DNA from: Atrichornis clamosus
Lineage: Eukaryota > Chordata > Aves > Passeriformes > Menuridae
NCBI GenBank assembly: GCA_013400975.1
Contig: WBMZ01006396.1
Span: 62,001-126,000, forward strand
DNA: 64,000 nt
Reading direction: 5' to 3'
The notes beneath the pieces are model-generated. The model did no database searches. It was not told the origin of the DNA and was given only the letters and a program-made list of their open reading frames with translations. This document shows positions 1 to 13,338 of this stretch, one piece after another. The position numbers and the translations under genes are program-made. Every line of letters begins with the position of its first letter. Positions within the stretch are counted from its first letter, which is position 1.

Positions 1-136
1 ATCCCTAAACTGTTCTTATCTCAGACCTCAAGTTTTCTTATTTTTACCCTTTTGATTCTCTCCCGCACCCACCGGGGTGTGGAGTGAACAAGCAGCTGTG
101 TGGTGATTAGTTGCTGTCTGGGGTCAAACCTTGACA
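1..136 (+). mobile_element. 3' end of avian ERV LTR (family B)
   Basis: The window opens inside an LTR. The text resembles the 3' part of the copy at 14381-14898: a 'ctgttcttatctcag' polyA/R-like region, then 'agttttctt', 'ttgattctctccc' and 'agcagctgtgtggtg', ending in 'ttgaca'. Only the end lies in the window, so its 5' extent is unknown. Named by pattern memory of avian LTRs, not by a search. Confidence 0.6.
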
Positions 137-3100
137 CAGAAATTGTCTGCAGTGCATTTTTCTCTCACCTACACATTAGAGACAAAAAGAAATAACAAAG
201 ATTCTCTGATATAGCCTTGCTAAATGAAGGCTGTGTTTGGTGTATATTCTGCTTATCTGACAGTTTAGAAACTGAAGGAAATTATGGGATTGAAAATTAA
301 GAGCATCATAAAAAAAAAACCCCAAACCATACATCTGAGAGTTACAGTAAGATAATTGGGGCAATTAAAAAAATAAGAGAAGATTTAGAGGTAAGGAGGA
401 GATATATTCAATAAAGACATGGGAGGAAATCCTAAGACTTTGTAGAAGTCTGGGTTTTCTTAGATCAGCACGTATGAGTTTCAGTACACTTGAACTGGAT
501 GAAAACTAGCATTATCTCAAACAACTATTGTGTATTAATTGCCCAGTTTTGAAATAAATTTCTGAATATGTTTTTCCTGGTATGCCTTTATTCGTTTTGG
601 GTTTTTTGTCTGAATCCAAATTTATTTGAAATTTTCTACTTGTATCATGCAGAGCGGCTGGGGATGGAAAATCCACAAACTCCTCCTAAACTGGTGGTTG
701 CTTTAGTACGCATTTTGATTCATTCTTCATAATGCTGAAAGTTGTGGTTACTCATACAATTTCTCCCCCATCTTTTCTTGGCAAAACGATGTTTTTATTG
801 CTAAAAGATCACACTAAAAATCTTGTTTTTTCCACACAGTTCCTTTCTATCCCCTTGGTCACTTACAAGTCAGTATTACATAGAACAAATCCAAGATTTT
901 TTTCTCTCTCTTAATGAAATGAATGCAGATACTAATAGAAATAGTACAGAATTTTTAGTCAACAAAGGTTTGGTGGAGAAAAACTGACAGCCTTGGAAGG
1001 CAGGAACAGTAAATAAACTGGGAATACAGCCAAAACCAACAGAAGTAATATAAAGCTAGGAACTTGGAAGCTACAGGTGCACATAATGCAGGCTGAGGAG
1101 AAATCTGTGTTTCTACAGAGCGGTAGGTACTGTGAGAACATGTATTTGGCCTTCTGTTATTAATGAAATTGACATATCTAAAGCATGTAAAAAACAGTGT
1201 CTCAATTATTGTTCATTCCTCAAGCATGAAAGAACTATCACAACATGACTAAAAAGCATATGTCCACAGCCAGAGGAGACTGGGAATGTTGCCTAGGTAA
1301 TAAAATTAAAATGCCAGACTCTTTGATATGCTTTTTGTGTCTTTCCCCTGTGGGTACACATGCAGAATGTGCATTATTGTTCTCTATAGCACTGGGACTT
1401 TTCCTTGCAGTTGTTTTTCAGTTTTGGACTTATTTAGAAATCATTTAGTGACAGTCATCCCAGATGTATAACTAACCAGCAAGTGGCAACAGAGTAAATC
1501 AAAAAGTATATTGTATTTTTCTGTGCTGTACAAAATATTACTTTGTTTCCCTTAACAAAAGACCAAAAAAACCTCAAAATAAAACAAAAACAAAAGTAAA
1601 CTAAACAAAAAAGACCAAAAAAAACTCCCCAAACCAGCTCAATATTTGAAACTCAGTCTCTTACACTATATATATATATTTTAGGACTAAGCTAATTTGA
1701 AAATGAAGTTTGATATTTCTGAGCTTATTTTTAGGAGTACTGCATATATTTTATTAGAGTCTTCAAACATTAAAATCAGAAATCAACTTATGACATGAAT
1801 CTTACAAGAAAAATTGCTAAGTTTTGCCGATCCTATAATTGTTCTACAAAGTTTGTAAAGTGTGGATACTTGTTTTGTAGGACATTTCAGATATAGCATA
1901 TACACTCACAAACTGAAAGAATCCAGACCAGTTGAAAACATTTGCAATCCTCCAGCAGTGGTCTTTTTCTTTCTTATTTTTTTCTTCATTATTTCTATAT
2001 CTCAGCAACTGTGTTTGAGTAAAACTGAAACAGCAAGGTTCTTGAATGCTACTCAGCACCTGATGCATCAAGGAACATGTATCAAGAAACAAAATATCTT
2101 TGACTGTAGTACTCAGACTCAAGGAACTGGAAATACCTTCTTACATGGATTTTATTTCATATCACTAACTGAACTACAAGACAGATGTTGCCCTGAGATA
2201 TAAGTCAAGCTTGTTACACAGTGAAGCCACCTCAAGCATCCAGGCACCCAACTTTCAAAGAAAATGTGATTTCTGTGGTATCTACCAGTGCAGTGCTAAC
2301 AACTAGCTCGTTCCCTCATGGTTCAGTGCAGTGCTAACATCTAGCTGGTTCCTTCATGGTTCATTCAGTTCAACAGTATGCCTCTGCCAACAGGCAGGTT
2401 GTCAGTAAGAACAGCCTAAATTTAACTTCTGATGTCTTTTAGGGCTTGGGACAACATGTAGAATTTTTTTCGACACACAAAGGCTGAGTTTCATTTAAGT
2501 GGTATGACCTGAACTGTTACGGAGCAGTAAGAGTTAAACTATCTCAATCACTTGGCACATTTTGTCTGGCTCTGTTAAATGGACCACTGATTTTCTAGTG
2601 GGCACAAAACCAGACAAACATATGGACAACAATTATAGGCAATCAGTACATTTACACATAATTTGAGTATCTCAGCTGACTAATGAGGGACAGACTTAAA
2701 GCCAGAGATTTCCAAGCTGTTGTCCATACTGAGATCACAAACTGCTGTTTCAGAAAACTTGTCCTTTATCAATCTATTGGCCAAAGCAATTTAAAACCAA
2801 CCATGTGTTCATATGTTTCTTGTTCTCATGGTTCTCATGATTCAGACTCATTAGTGTTTTAGTTTGGCCCACTACTATGCTTTTGACATGAATTTCTCAG
2901 TGGTCCTCACTTAACTGTGTTTTGCCATACAGTGGTGTCAGTGCACACAAATATGATTCCTTTTGAAAGAAACAGAAACAGGAAATGTGCCCACCTAATG
3001 CTCTCCAAAAGTCCAAAAAATAGCAAGCTCCTGCCCCAAAAAAAGTATATAGTTTGCAGCCACGTCTCAGCACCCATTGTTTCACTCCATTTGGGGTTAT

Positions 3101-3790
3101 CTGTGTTGCTTACTGATGTAGCATTACCCTTAATTCAGTCTCGCTATGAAATATGAGTGAAAAAGACAGAAATTTTCCTTTTTTATTTTCAGAATCTGAA
3201 GTGGATTTGGATTTCTGAATTCTTGTACTCTGATTAACACATACTGTATTTACATGGAATGTCCCCACTGTGACTACTTCAGACTTTCAGTGAAGTACCT
3301 ACATAATCAAATTTACAGATCCATTTACAGAACATTTTTTGTTTAAGTAAGAAAAGCACAGAAACGTGACCTAAATTGTTGTGTAATTTGTCACTAGAAA
3401 GTAAAAGTTTGATTCTATTCTGACACAAGTCAATCTTAAAATATTTTTACTCTTAAGATTGGATCAGAAGAACCTGAGCTTCCTATCCTTGTGTACTTCT
3501 TTGTACTCAAGCCAAATGGTTGCTAAATAAAGTACCGCTGCATTTTTGTATGGAGATATTTTAGTGTCACTTTCTGTCAATGTAATTTTCTCCACCTAAG
3601 TGATTTCTACAAGTGTGAACCACCTTTTTATCAATTCTCAATGTATAATATTTCTGAAATGCAAGTCTTGGACTCTATTATTTGTTTTTTCTATACCTTT
3701 AAACCATTCCCATAAAGATTTATATCACTGTAGTGACAGGTATATATTAAACTGTAGGTAGTTAGATCAGATATGGGTATCAAGCTTCTG
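137..3790. other. Intronic DNA, no gene recognised
   Basis: The stretch is AT-rich with homopolymer runs, an A/C-rich run near 1556-1625, a short (AT)n near 1670 and a 38-bp tandem duplication at 2286-2361. Open frames of 60-113 codons on both strands show no domain, repeat or splice context. It is the far 3' part of the EYS intron below the 18.6-kb exon. Confidence 0.6.
2286..2361 (+). repeat. 38-bp tandem duplication
   Basis: Two adjacent 38-bp units, 2286-2323 and 2324-2361, both begin cagtgcagtgctaac and end catggtt, with only a few differences between them. It is a simple local duplication with no coding context. Confidence 0.85.
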
Positions 3791-3794
3791 TATT

Positions 3795-4900
3795 GCAAAA
3801 TCACAGATAAGTAGACACTGCGAGGGGCCTCTAGAGATTGTCTAGGTCCCCCTGCCTGGCTTACAGCAGGGTCAACTATAACAGACTGCTCAAAACCTTA
3901 TCCAGTAGGGTTTTTGATAAATCCAAGGATGGGTACTATGCATCCAGGCAATCTATTTCAGAGTTACTTTACAGTAAAAAAGGTTTTCCTTACATTGTAA
4001 TGGCTTAGCATTTATTTCAGTTTGTGCCCTTTGCCTCTTTGGCTGAGCGCTACTGTGTATTGGGAAGAGTCTGGCTCTGCCTTCTTTACTGCAGAGGGTA
4101 AGGTACAAGTACCTCAGATGGGCACACAGTTGGCCTCATTTCTCAGAAAAGGTGTGCTAGTTGTCTGCCTGATTCTGTCCTCTTGGCACCTCCTTATTTT
4201 TGTGTATAGACTGAGGTGGGCCTTTTGCAGCCCTAATCTGTCGATCAGGATTTCCCCCTAATCTAAATCACATGGACCCTTTGCTTGACAGCTGAGTCCA
4301 TCGCTTCACTTGAATTTGGAACCTGTTGCAAAGACACTTCTGTTCCTGTTGATCAAGTCAATCCCATATCTTCCTAGCCTCAATCCTGTGAGAGGGCCCC
4401 ATTGTCCTGAAAGATGGAACTCTGTTATCAATACCAGCTGTGTAACCAGTTGTTAACCAACAGGATTTATGCACACCCTCTCAAGCCCTTTCTCTCATTG
4501 GCAGGATTGTGGAGAAATCCATTGGAGTCCCCATGCCCTTTTATCATGCTCCTGGAGGCATGGAGTCACCTGTGGTGTGTTCCTGGTCTGCACTGGCCAT
4601 ACCACTGATACCTACATGGAAGACCAGCAAGAGATGTTAGTTCCAGGGCTGAACAAGCCTTGGTAGCCTCACCACGGCATCCCAAATCCAAGCCCTGGGA
4701 AAGCAGCAATCCTACTTAAAAAGCAGGTGTATTGGCAGATGGGGGCCTTCATCCTCAGTATGGAGTCCCCTGGTACTGTCACTTGCTGCTTCTTTGTTGT
4801 GCTGCTGAGTGCCTCAGGCTCAGCTGCTTTGGACACTTTTTTGGCATAACTCCCAGTCCCTCATCTGCTACCAGGACAGTGAACCTGTTCTGCATATTCA
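3795..4900 (-). mobile_element. CR1 LINE relic, internally deleted
   Basis: The part at 3795-4260 reads as the reverse complement of a CR1 3' region ('ggggcctctagagattgtct', 'tccaaggatgg', 'cagtaaaaaaggttttcctt'). From about 4260 to 4900 the minus strand resembles the C-terminal part of the CR1 ORF1 esterase-like domain, for example remnants of the 'DxGTL.. GIHLT..G' type block in broken frames, and 'cagatgggggcctt' as in other CR1 ORF1 copies. The two parts are not adjacent in a full element, so ORF2 has been lost. The second assignment is by memory and less sure. Confidence 0.55.
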
Positions 4901-6432
4901 TTAAATACAAAATATGATAAAATTCATAAATTCTTTTCAAGTTTTGTTGCTTCTTGGTTTCACCTCAGGAGAAGTTCTGATGAAATTTTCTTGTATGGTT
5001 TTGTTGTTGTTGTTGTTGTTGTTGTTTTTATTATTGCCAGTAGAGAAGGTCTAGTAATTCCTGAATAAAATTCCTGAATAAAAGTCATGGTATTAATTGG
5101 TATTTCTTCAATTAGAAAAAATATTAGGAGAAAAAAAAAAGGGAGAAAACATAGGTGGAATGCAAAGAATTACTTCATGTCTCCTCTGTATCTCAGTTAT
5201 TCTTGTTCTCCAGACATGCAATGGTTTCATAGATCACGTGGGAATGAGTGAAAACCAAACATGAAGTTCAGTATTTGACCCAGGGAAATTGTAGTGGTGT
5301 TTAGACTACATTATATATATTTGTCATGAAAGTGAGTCTACATTAATATGATGAAGCTTTAGTTTCAAATAATCTATTTTGCCTATAAACAGAAATATTT
5401 CTATACAAATTAACCTGAAAAAGAGTATTGGATTGAAATATGAAGGATACAATGTCTTACTATAACAGAATTAATCTGGATGGAAACACAGTTTGTTGAG
5501 ACATTCAGGGAATTGCTGGCTGGTGTTAAAGCTCTACTGAACAAATATAGTAATGCATTTATGCAATATACCAAGTCTTTGCCTTAGCATAAAAAAAGTT
5601 CATAAATTATTAAAAATATTAGTAGAGAATTCTAAATAAGCATTCTTTTTTAAATAAAAGATACAAAGGATTATGAAGATGCCTGTTACTATTTTTAAAG
5701 TCTTGGCATCATGCCTCAAAGAAGCAAATGCATATATAATTGCTGCTTCAGAAAGCTTCTGGTTAGCCCCAGGCTGTGGTTGGTGTGTGTGCAAGTGTGT
5801 CCCTGCATAGGGCTTCAGTAGCCCTTACACTGGGCTATTCAATGGCAGACCAAACAAGTACGAAGGCAGAATTTGAAGCAATGTGGAAGAGCAATGAGGA
5901 AATAATCAAAGGCTATCATGATTATTTTGAATAGAAAGTTTGGTCAAGTGTTTTGATTTCAACCAAACCCAAATCTGGTGTATTCTATTTTCACAATTTC
6001 ATAATAGTTCTGCAGAAATCAATTAATATGATTACTCACTGAATGAATGAAATGTTTTCCCAGTGCTTTCAGAATCAGTTTTGCAGTAAAAGCATTAGCT
6101 ATTAAAATTAATCTTTAAAATCACCTTTTCTGGGCAATATCTCAGCATATTTCAGATTTTTATGTTATACAAATAAAACAGATTCTATACAACAACTAGA
6201 GTATATCTTCAACATAATTTGTTTTTTAATTTTTTTTCTGAAAGAGGATATCTAAGATATAGAAATAAGAACAGCTGACTCTTATGACAAATAACTCAGT
6301 GCCTAGTACTACAGGATCTGATAAATTGTCATGGGTATTCTTCACCTCCCTCTTTTCCATTGTCATAACTGAAATAAGATTAGGGCCAAATGACAATGAA
6401 CAAATAAATAAATAAAAACTACTGAAAGATAT
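4901..6432. other. Intronic DNA with a short (TTG)n tract
   Basis: Apart from about nine TTG units at 5001-5026 and a 13-bp unit repeated twice at 5057-5082 (attcctgaataaa), I recognise nothing. The open frames are short and lack domains. Confidence 0.55.
5001..5026 (+). repeat. (TTG)n microsatellite
   Basis: This is an uninterrupted run of TTG trinucleotides flanked by T-rich sequence. It could be polymorphic. Confidence 0.95.
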
Positions 6433-6562
6433 GGACCCTGGGCAGGGTCACCTCCTACTAGATAAGGTTGCTTCCAGGGATAGGACATCCATAACTTCTC
6501 TGGGCAATCCGTTCCTGTGACTCATCACACTCACAGTAAAAAAATTTCTTTCAGAATCCCTG
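6433..6562 (-). mobile_element. Short CR1 fragment
   Basis: The sequence reads as the reverse complement of a CR1 3' region: 'cagggtcacctcctact', 'ttccagggataggacatcc', 'tctctgggcaatccgttcc', 'cacagtaaaaaaatttcttt'. It is truncated at both sides. Confidence 0.7.
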
Positions 6563-9500
6563 GAACGGAATTTTAAAGTCTAAAGGAGAACAGATCACAG
6601 AACTCTAAAGTAACTAAAATAAATGGGATAACAATTCTTTCTCTGGGCTGTTTTCCATGCCAAGTGCTAAGTAGTTTTCCCAAGCCTGAAGGTAGTTCTA
6701 AGTATACGTTAGCTGGGGAGACCTACTAAAACTAGCAAATGACCTGCTAGTCTTTGGATGACAAATGTAAGTAGATAAATTATCATTTTTTCACATTTTA
6801 TGTGAATTATTTCACATTTTGTTATGCAAAGAGCAAGAAGAGGCTGTTCTTTATTCCTGCAGTACTTTGTTATGAAAAAGATATCATAGCGTAATCCGTA
6901 ATTGATGGATTGGAAAGAACATTCACATTTTCTCTAGAAAATCAGTCAGGTGCAAAACTATTTCAAATACTTTAAGCAAAAGGAAACACCCCTCCTACTA
7001 CATGGAAATTTTGTTTTCACTCATGTAACATTTGTTTTCAGAGTGAAGATACTATAAGGCTTGCAAGATGGTGTGAAGTGAAATGAATGAAGCGTAAATG
7101 CATCTCTGCCTGCAGCTATAGGAGGGTTTGTCCTTATAATACGTTTTTGTCCAATACAGCAACACAAAGGCTTGGATGTTCTCATGATCTGAGAAATAAT
7201 ATTGATTTGTGTTATGGAAACCTCCTGAAGTCAAAGGGAGCATACTAGAAGAAGGCACTTGCAAATAAGACCATCCAGCCCTATGCTTATAAATATATTT
7301 TCTCTCAAAAAGATACTCCAAGGTAAATGCTTCCCTAAAACTAAAAGCATAGTTATCAAGAACATTTTGTTTAGATTTTTAATCTATTTTACTATTGAAA
7401 TGCTAACATCTGTCTATTTTAAGTCACTCCACAAACAAAGGTGCATTTGTCTAGCTTATCAAAGCCAGTCCTTTGGAACTAGAAAAATATCTTACTGTAC
7501 AGTCGTTTTGATATTTTCCCGCTTCCTACCACCTCAGTTCTTTGCTTTAGGATATAAAATTTTCAGTAAAAATGTTTCTATCTTGAACCAATCTTGGACT
7601 GAACATGGACGACTATATGTCCAAACATTATTTCTGAAAAAGTCAACAAAACATTATAATCAAAATATCATTATAAGAGTAGGAGAAGGGTACCAACATA
7701 CTGATAAATCTAACAGGGCTCTTAGTAGGATAGTCAGCTGCTTTCAGGGTGCTCAAATAGCAAACTCCCTGCTGAGCACAGTACAGCAATTAGCACAGCT
7801 GGTAGTATAGGATCAACTAATTATATTGCCAGGGAAGGATTATCAGAAGACTTTATTTTGTTTGATGTTTGATTATCAGTTTATTACAACAGCATCTAGC
7901 AGTGTCTCTAGAGTTAAGCGTCAGATGATTTTCCCTTATGAAATTCTTGGAGAACAGTTATTAGCCTAGCGACATTTGCTTGCACTGAAAACTTGGTATC
8001 CTTGGGTAAGATCTCTTTGTTAAAAGAGAAAACAGATGGAGTTCATTTTAATAAATGGGAATATTTTCTGGGAAATAGATAAAGAGATAAGCAAATCTGG
8101 GGTTGGAGGTATTTCAGATCCTAGATTTTTTTCTCCTTTAACATTATACTTGTGAAGAAGATAATCTCTAGATAGGACTCTGGATTTTATTTTTTTTTTA
8201 ATAAAGAAGAAAAATTTTCTCTTGGCGAGAGGGAGTATACATAATTGTCTGCCACTACACAGAAAGCTGACACTGGAATTAAGATATGCTTGGCTGGTGG
8301 AGGTCTGAAGTCAACAACAATTTTTCTGTCAGCTGCAGTGGGAGCAGAACAAGGCCAGGACTGAGTGCTACTGTGAAACTACTGCAAATATATGTAGTAT
8401 CTGCTCACACTTAAGAGTTAAAGGTGTCTGCTCTATGGATGACAGAAAATGGTTTCCTTACCATAGTTCATTCAGGTAATGATTCAGATTCACTACATGA
8501 GTTTTATGAAATATATGTGCTAAAAGTAAAATGCAGGAGTTGCAAGCATACATACTCAAAATTAGGACATATCACATTTAAGGGGTTTCTTAATGATTCA
8601 TTAGATTTATCCCTTCTTCACTGAAATACCACGAGGAATTCTTTACCTACATGTATTAAATAATTGTTCATCGCTTCATGCAATGTGTAGCACAGCATGA
8701 GGAAACTGATCTGCTCTAGACTGCAGTAAAGGGAAATATGTTTGTTTCTGTTCTCTGCTACTTAAAATAAAGGAAACCAGAAAAGAAGAGTCAGTTTTAT
8801 GATTTAATTTGAATATTACCCTAAGGAAATGAAAATGAAACATACTTCAGTTGGTTAAGCAAGTATCTCTTTATTGGTAGAAATTAATTCTTCCTTTTCT
8901 TTTTTTTCCTGGATTTTCAGTTTGAGGTGTGATTTTCAAAATTGCTCAACTCCCATCACCTGCAATGGAAGCCAAAAGGAGCTGTGTTTTAAATTAAAAA
9001 GTAAATATTTGCAAGATACTTAGCTTCTTTGATGACATATGTCACAAAAATACATAATGAGTAAACAAGAAATGCTTTTCTCAGAATAGGGTGTAGATGA
9101 GGTTTAAAAATTTCTACCCAGAATCATCTGGCCTTACTTTAGAGAGAACGACTTACTACAGTAAAAATTGTGTTGTGAAATTACAATCTTAGAGCTCCTT
9201 TTCACTAATTGTCCTGATGCTCAGGCTTATCCAACAGTACATGGATTAGATCATCATCCTTTTACTGAAAAATAAATTTAATCTTAATTCTTGTGTGCTG
9301 TGTGGCAAGGACATATATGTGGGAAGCTTTCAAACAGTGACTGATGACCTATACATTTCACTGTTTAACTTGTTTCAGAGTAACTTCCTTGTGGACCCAT
9401 ACCTTTCCATGATCTGCTCTATAAGTCTGCTAAATACATACAAGTTACTGTGTGTTCTTCTCTGCACTAAATGCTCTTTTGTAGAATTCTCTTCTTTATG

Positions 9501-12273
9501 AATCAATAAAATTCCTGTAGTTCCAAGTCTCTATAATACCACTGCCAATCTTTTAATTCTTTCAAAGGTACAAACTCTTTATATTTCACCTCAAACATAA
9601 TTTTAATCTCCATAAAATGCACAGATCAAGTTTAGGGTTATGCTTTCCACAAATAGGCCACAGTTCTCCAGATTCTTCCTTATGTTGTGAAGTTCTTCAC
9701 TTCTTTCCCTGCTGTCACTGATTTTCTCTGTCCAGCCTCCTCACTGCAGGCAAAACTTAAAGCATGCCATCTGGGACTACCTTCCTGTATGTTTACCACA
9801 TTGATTTGCCTTCTGTTCACAAGTTGTATTGGAAAGCCAATCTTTAACTTCCTCTTAATCTCCATTTCCTCCACTTTTTAACAGTTTTATTCAATTCTGT
9901 AGAGTATTTCAAACTCAGTTTATGGAAAAGACATTAGGCTTTCACTCCTATGGTACTTACTGACACTGTTGGTTGAAGCTACGAATTTTCATGTATGTCT
10001 GCACCTTCTTTCAAAAAATCTAATTAAAGCATTTCAAAATAATACCATAAACAGAAAAAAAAAAAGGAAATATGATACTTGTTTGTCAAAATCAGCTTTC
10101 CATTTGATGAGTAAGGCATAAAACATAATAATCACTCTATCCAAGTAATGCATAATACCACTGATCAATATTAAGGACATTACCCTAACGCAGTAAATCA
10201 ATAGTTAATTTTGTATATTCCAATGTCTTTGACTCAACTGGACTTATTAGAGCATAAAGGAGTACACCCAATAATGACTAAATTTTCAGGCTTTGTACTG
10301 CTATATCCACTATAGTACAAGGCAGAGGAGGCAGACATTTTAATAGATCTTCTTAAAAAAACTTTTATTGAAGTGCTATGAAGATGCTGAGACTTTTTTT
10401 TAGCTAAATATAAGTGGAAGATTAAATATTTCAGGAATGGCAAGTCAAATCTTCAGAGCAGCACAGTGAGTTGTATTAGCAGCAATACTTTGCAGAAGTA
10501 CGGCTGTAGTTGCTAGTTTTTTAAGTGAACAACAGCTGCTGTATATCTCTTTTCAGTGTTATGAACACTGTATGCCATTCATGGTATGTGGTCTGACTTT
10601 TGGTGAAACAGGTTTCAGGCAAACTTCAGTGGCAGAGCTTGTTTGCTTTATTGAGAGCTTAGAGAATTTCCACTCCCACAGAAATTTAGAAACATTATTG
10701 ATGCAGACCTACCTAGCATTTTATCTCATTTCAAGTGTCAGACCACCTGCCCTCACCTAGCAAGAAGATCCTCTTGAAACTCAAGTTGCTTCATATTTCG
10801 AGTGCCTCTGGATGTTTTAAAATAAATTATAGGTTTTGGAGATAATTCTTTTTCTTTTCACTATTTAACATAAAGTACAGAAAATAATGTTTTTCAAGGA
10901 AATTAATTGTGGGGAACCAATTTAGGAAATTATTTTATGTTAGTCCAAAGACCTGACTACTTTCATTTTCGGTAACATAAACTCTTAACAGTTAGTTACT
11001 ATGCACTTTAGTCCTCAATGCCAGCGTTCCTTACAATTAATCCTCTTTTCACAATTTATGCAATGAGCTGACTTACTTGTGGGTTATGTTCTTGAAATAT
11101 ATCTGTGGAATAGACCTCCTATCTGTCAACTCTGAATATTTTTTCTGTTACAAAAAAATAGATTAGTAATAGTCTCTCTCCATCCTTCACACAAGCCTTC
11201 CCTACAACCCAAAATATAAGTTCCTAAAACACCTGAATTACTGAATTTCACCTTATTTTAAGTACTTTTTTTTCCTGTCAATTTAAAACCAGAAACCAAC
11301 AAGAAAATATTTATTCTTTAAGTTCAAATTGACAGTATTGTCTGTTATTGCATTGGAGAGCTCATTTCCATAACATTAAATTTTATTGAAAGGGAAATAA
11401 TTGTCTTTTAAATTAGGTAGTGATAGAGAGTTAACCATAAGGAGGACATTGGATTGCAATAAATGCATTATCATACAACTGTTGCTTTACCTACATTTTA
11501 TATTCTTTATTTTGCTATGTGGTAAGTACAGAGAAATAATAGCTTCCAGAAACAAAGCTCTGAAGGAAACATCCATTACAATTTTCTGCATGGATATCCA
11601 TATACACTAAAGTGACAGGATTTGCATTATGTTTTGACATACAGAACAGTAAAAGCAAAAACTGAAGCCAGAGCTATTGTGAAGCTATTACTACCTTTTC
11701 ATTTTTTTAATGTAAATACCCCAAAATAATGTTTTATGTTATACAGACTATATGCATGATCTGATCTCATATAAATGATTAGGGACAATATAACTTTGCA
11801 TGTTGTCCCCCAACAATGCTTTGAATTAATTATTTTAACTTTTTTAGGAAGAATTTGCAAATTACTCTGGTTAAACTCTCCCTTACGACACACAGCCAGA
11901 GGATAACATTACTTTTTTCCTTTGCTCTTTACTACCTTTTTAAAGTAAAATATATTACTGTTCCTATCTTTCAGTTATATTCTATTTTTATTCATTGATT
12001 ATACTGAGAATACTGAGGAAGCTTCACCCCTTTTCTTCTCCTCGATTACTGAGGACTGCACCTCTTTCTTTTGCAGTGACAACACCACAGTGTTTCAACC
12101 ATTCTCGTACTTTTATCCTTCTATTCCTTTCATCTATCTGTTTGAGAGAACAATGGGAATAGTTAGGCATTCATGCAAATCTGAGAGTTTGCATTGTTTT
12201 ACATATCAATAGCCAAATGTTTCTTACTATGGTGAAACTAAAATCACTTAGATCTTAATCAGGAATGTTTCAT
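6563..12273. other. Intronic DNA, no gene recognised
   Basis: This is a long AT-rich intronic stretch. It contains a 183-codon plus-strand open frame at 7259-7810 with no domain, signal peptide or codon pattern I recognise (see findings). No EGF-type cysteine pattern, tRNA fold or clear mobile element was seen. Confidence 0.5.
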
Positions 12274-12278
12274 ATTAA

Positions 12279-13333
12279 TGTAGTGGGTTTGCAAGGCCTG
12301 GTTTTTGGTAATGGAGGGGGCTACAGGAGTGGCTTGTGTGCGGAGCTGCCAGAAGCTTCCACCACCATGTCCCGTAGAGCCAATCCCTGGCTGGCTGCAA
12401 AGTTGGACATGCTGTGGGCCAGGACTGGGCCAATTAGAAGTAGTGGGAACGCCTCTGTGATAACAGATTTAAGCACAAAATCAAAACAATCCTGGTGGTG
12501 CAATTTTAATTCCAGCCAGGGAAGAGGCGGAGAGTGAGAAGATGTGAGTAGAAAACAACCACGGAGGCACCAAGGTCAGTTCGGAAGGAGTAGGAGGAGG
12601 TACTACAGGAGATGGAGCTGAGATTCCTCTGCAGCTGGTGGTGAAGACCGTGGTGATGCAGGCTGTCTCCCTGCAGTCCATGGAGGCCTACAGGAGTGCA
12701 GAGATCCACCTGAAGTCATGGAGGAGCCCACACTGGAGCAAGTGCATACTTGGAAGGAGACTGCACCCCGTGGAGGAGTGACCCACGCCGCAGCAGTTTG
12801 AGGGGCGCTGCTGCCTGTGGGGATGGACTCACGTTGCAGCAGTTCACAGGGAGCTGCTGCCCGTGGGATGGACTCACGTTGCAGCGGTTCACAGGGAGCT
12901 GTTGCTCGCGAGATGGACTCACATCAGAGAAGTTCCTGGAGAACTGTCTCCCAGAAGAGACCCCACAGAGCAGGCTCCTCTCCTGAGCAGCGGAAGAACC
13001 CGCAGATGATGAACTGACCAAAACCCCCCTTCTCTGTCTCCCTGCACTGTCGGGGTAGGAGGTAGAGCTGGGAGGAGGCAGTGGGGGGGGGAAGAAGGTG
13101 TTTTTTCTAAGGGTTCATTTTAATTCTCATTATCCTGTTCTGTTTTTGTTAGCATAATAAATTCATTTTCATATCTTTAAACTGTAGCCTGTGTTTTGCC
13201 TGTGATCTCTCCTGGGTCCTTACCTCAACTCATGAGCCCTTTGAATTTTTTTTTTCTCTCTGTCCAGTTGCAGGGGAAGTGAGCGGGTCGTTTCCATGGG
13301 TGCCTGGCACCTGGCCAGGGTCAAACCATGACA
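12279..13333 (+). mobile_element. Solo ERV LTR, family A, with 5-bp target duplication
   Basis: This is a 1055-bp solo LTR starting TGTAGTGGGTTTGC and ending in CCATGACA. It is flanked by the perfect direct repeat ATTAA at 12274-12278 and 13334-13338. A 5-bp duplication suits ERVL-type or some other avian ERV families; the class is not settled by this alone. Inside are a CTGCAG/CCATGG-rich repetitive middle, a 45-bp minisatellite (12786-12965) and an 'aataaa' polyA signal near 13157. No gag, pol or env sequence is attached, so it reflects recombination between the two LTRs of a provirus. Open frames of 60-101 codons in it are by-products of the repeat. Confidence 0.85.
12786..12965 (+). repeat. 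45-bp minisatellite inside the LTR
   Basis: About four units of 44-46 bp start at 12786, 12832, 12877 and 12922. Units two and three are nearly identical (acgttgcagcagttcacagg and acgttgcagcggttcacagg); the first and last are more diverged. The other LTR copies in the window carry the same motif in fewer or more diverged units. Confidence 0.85.
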
Positions 13334-13338
13334 ATTAA

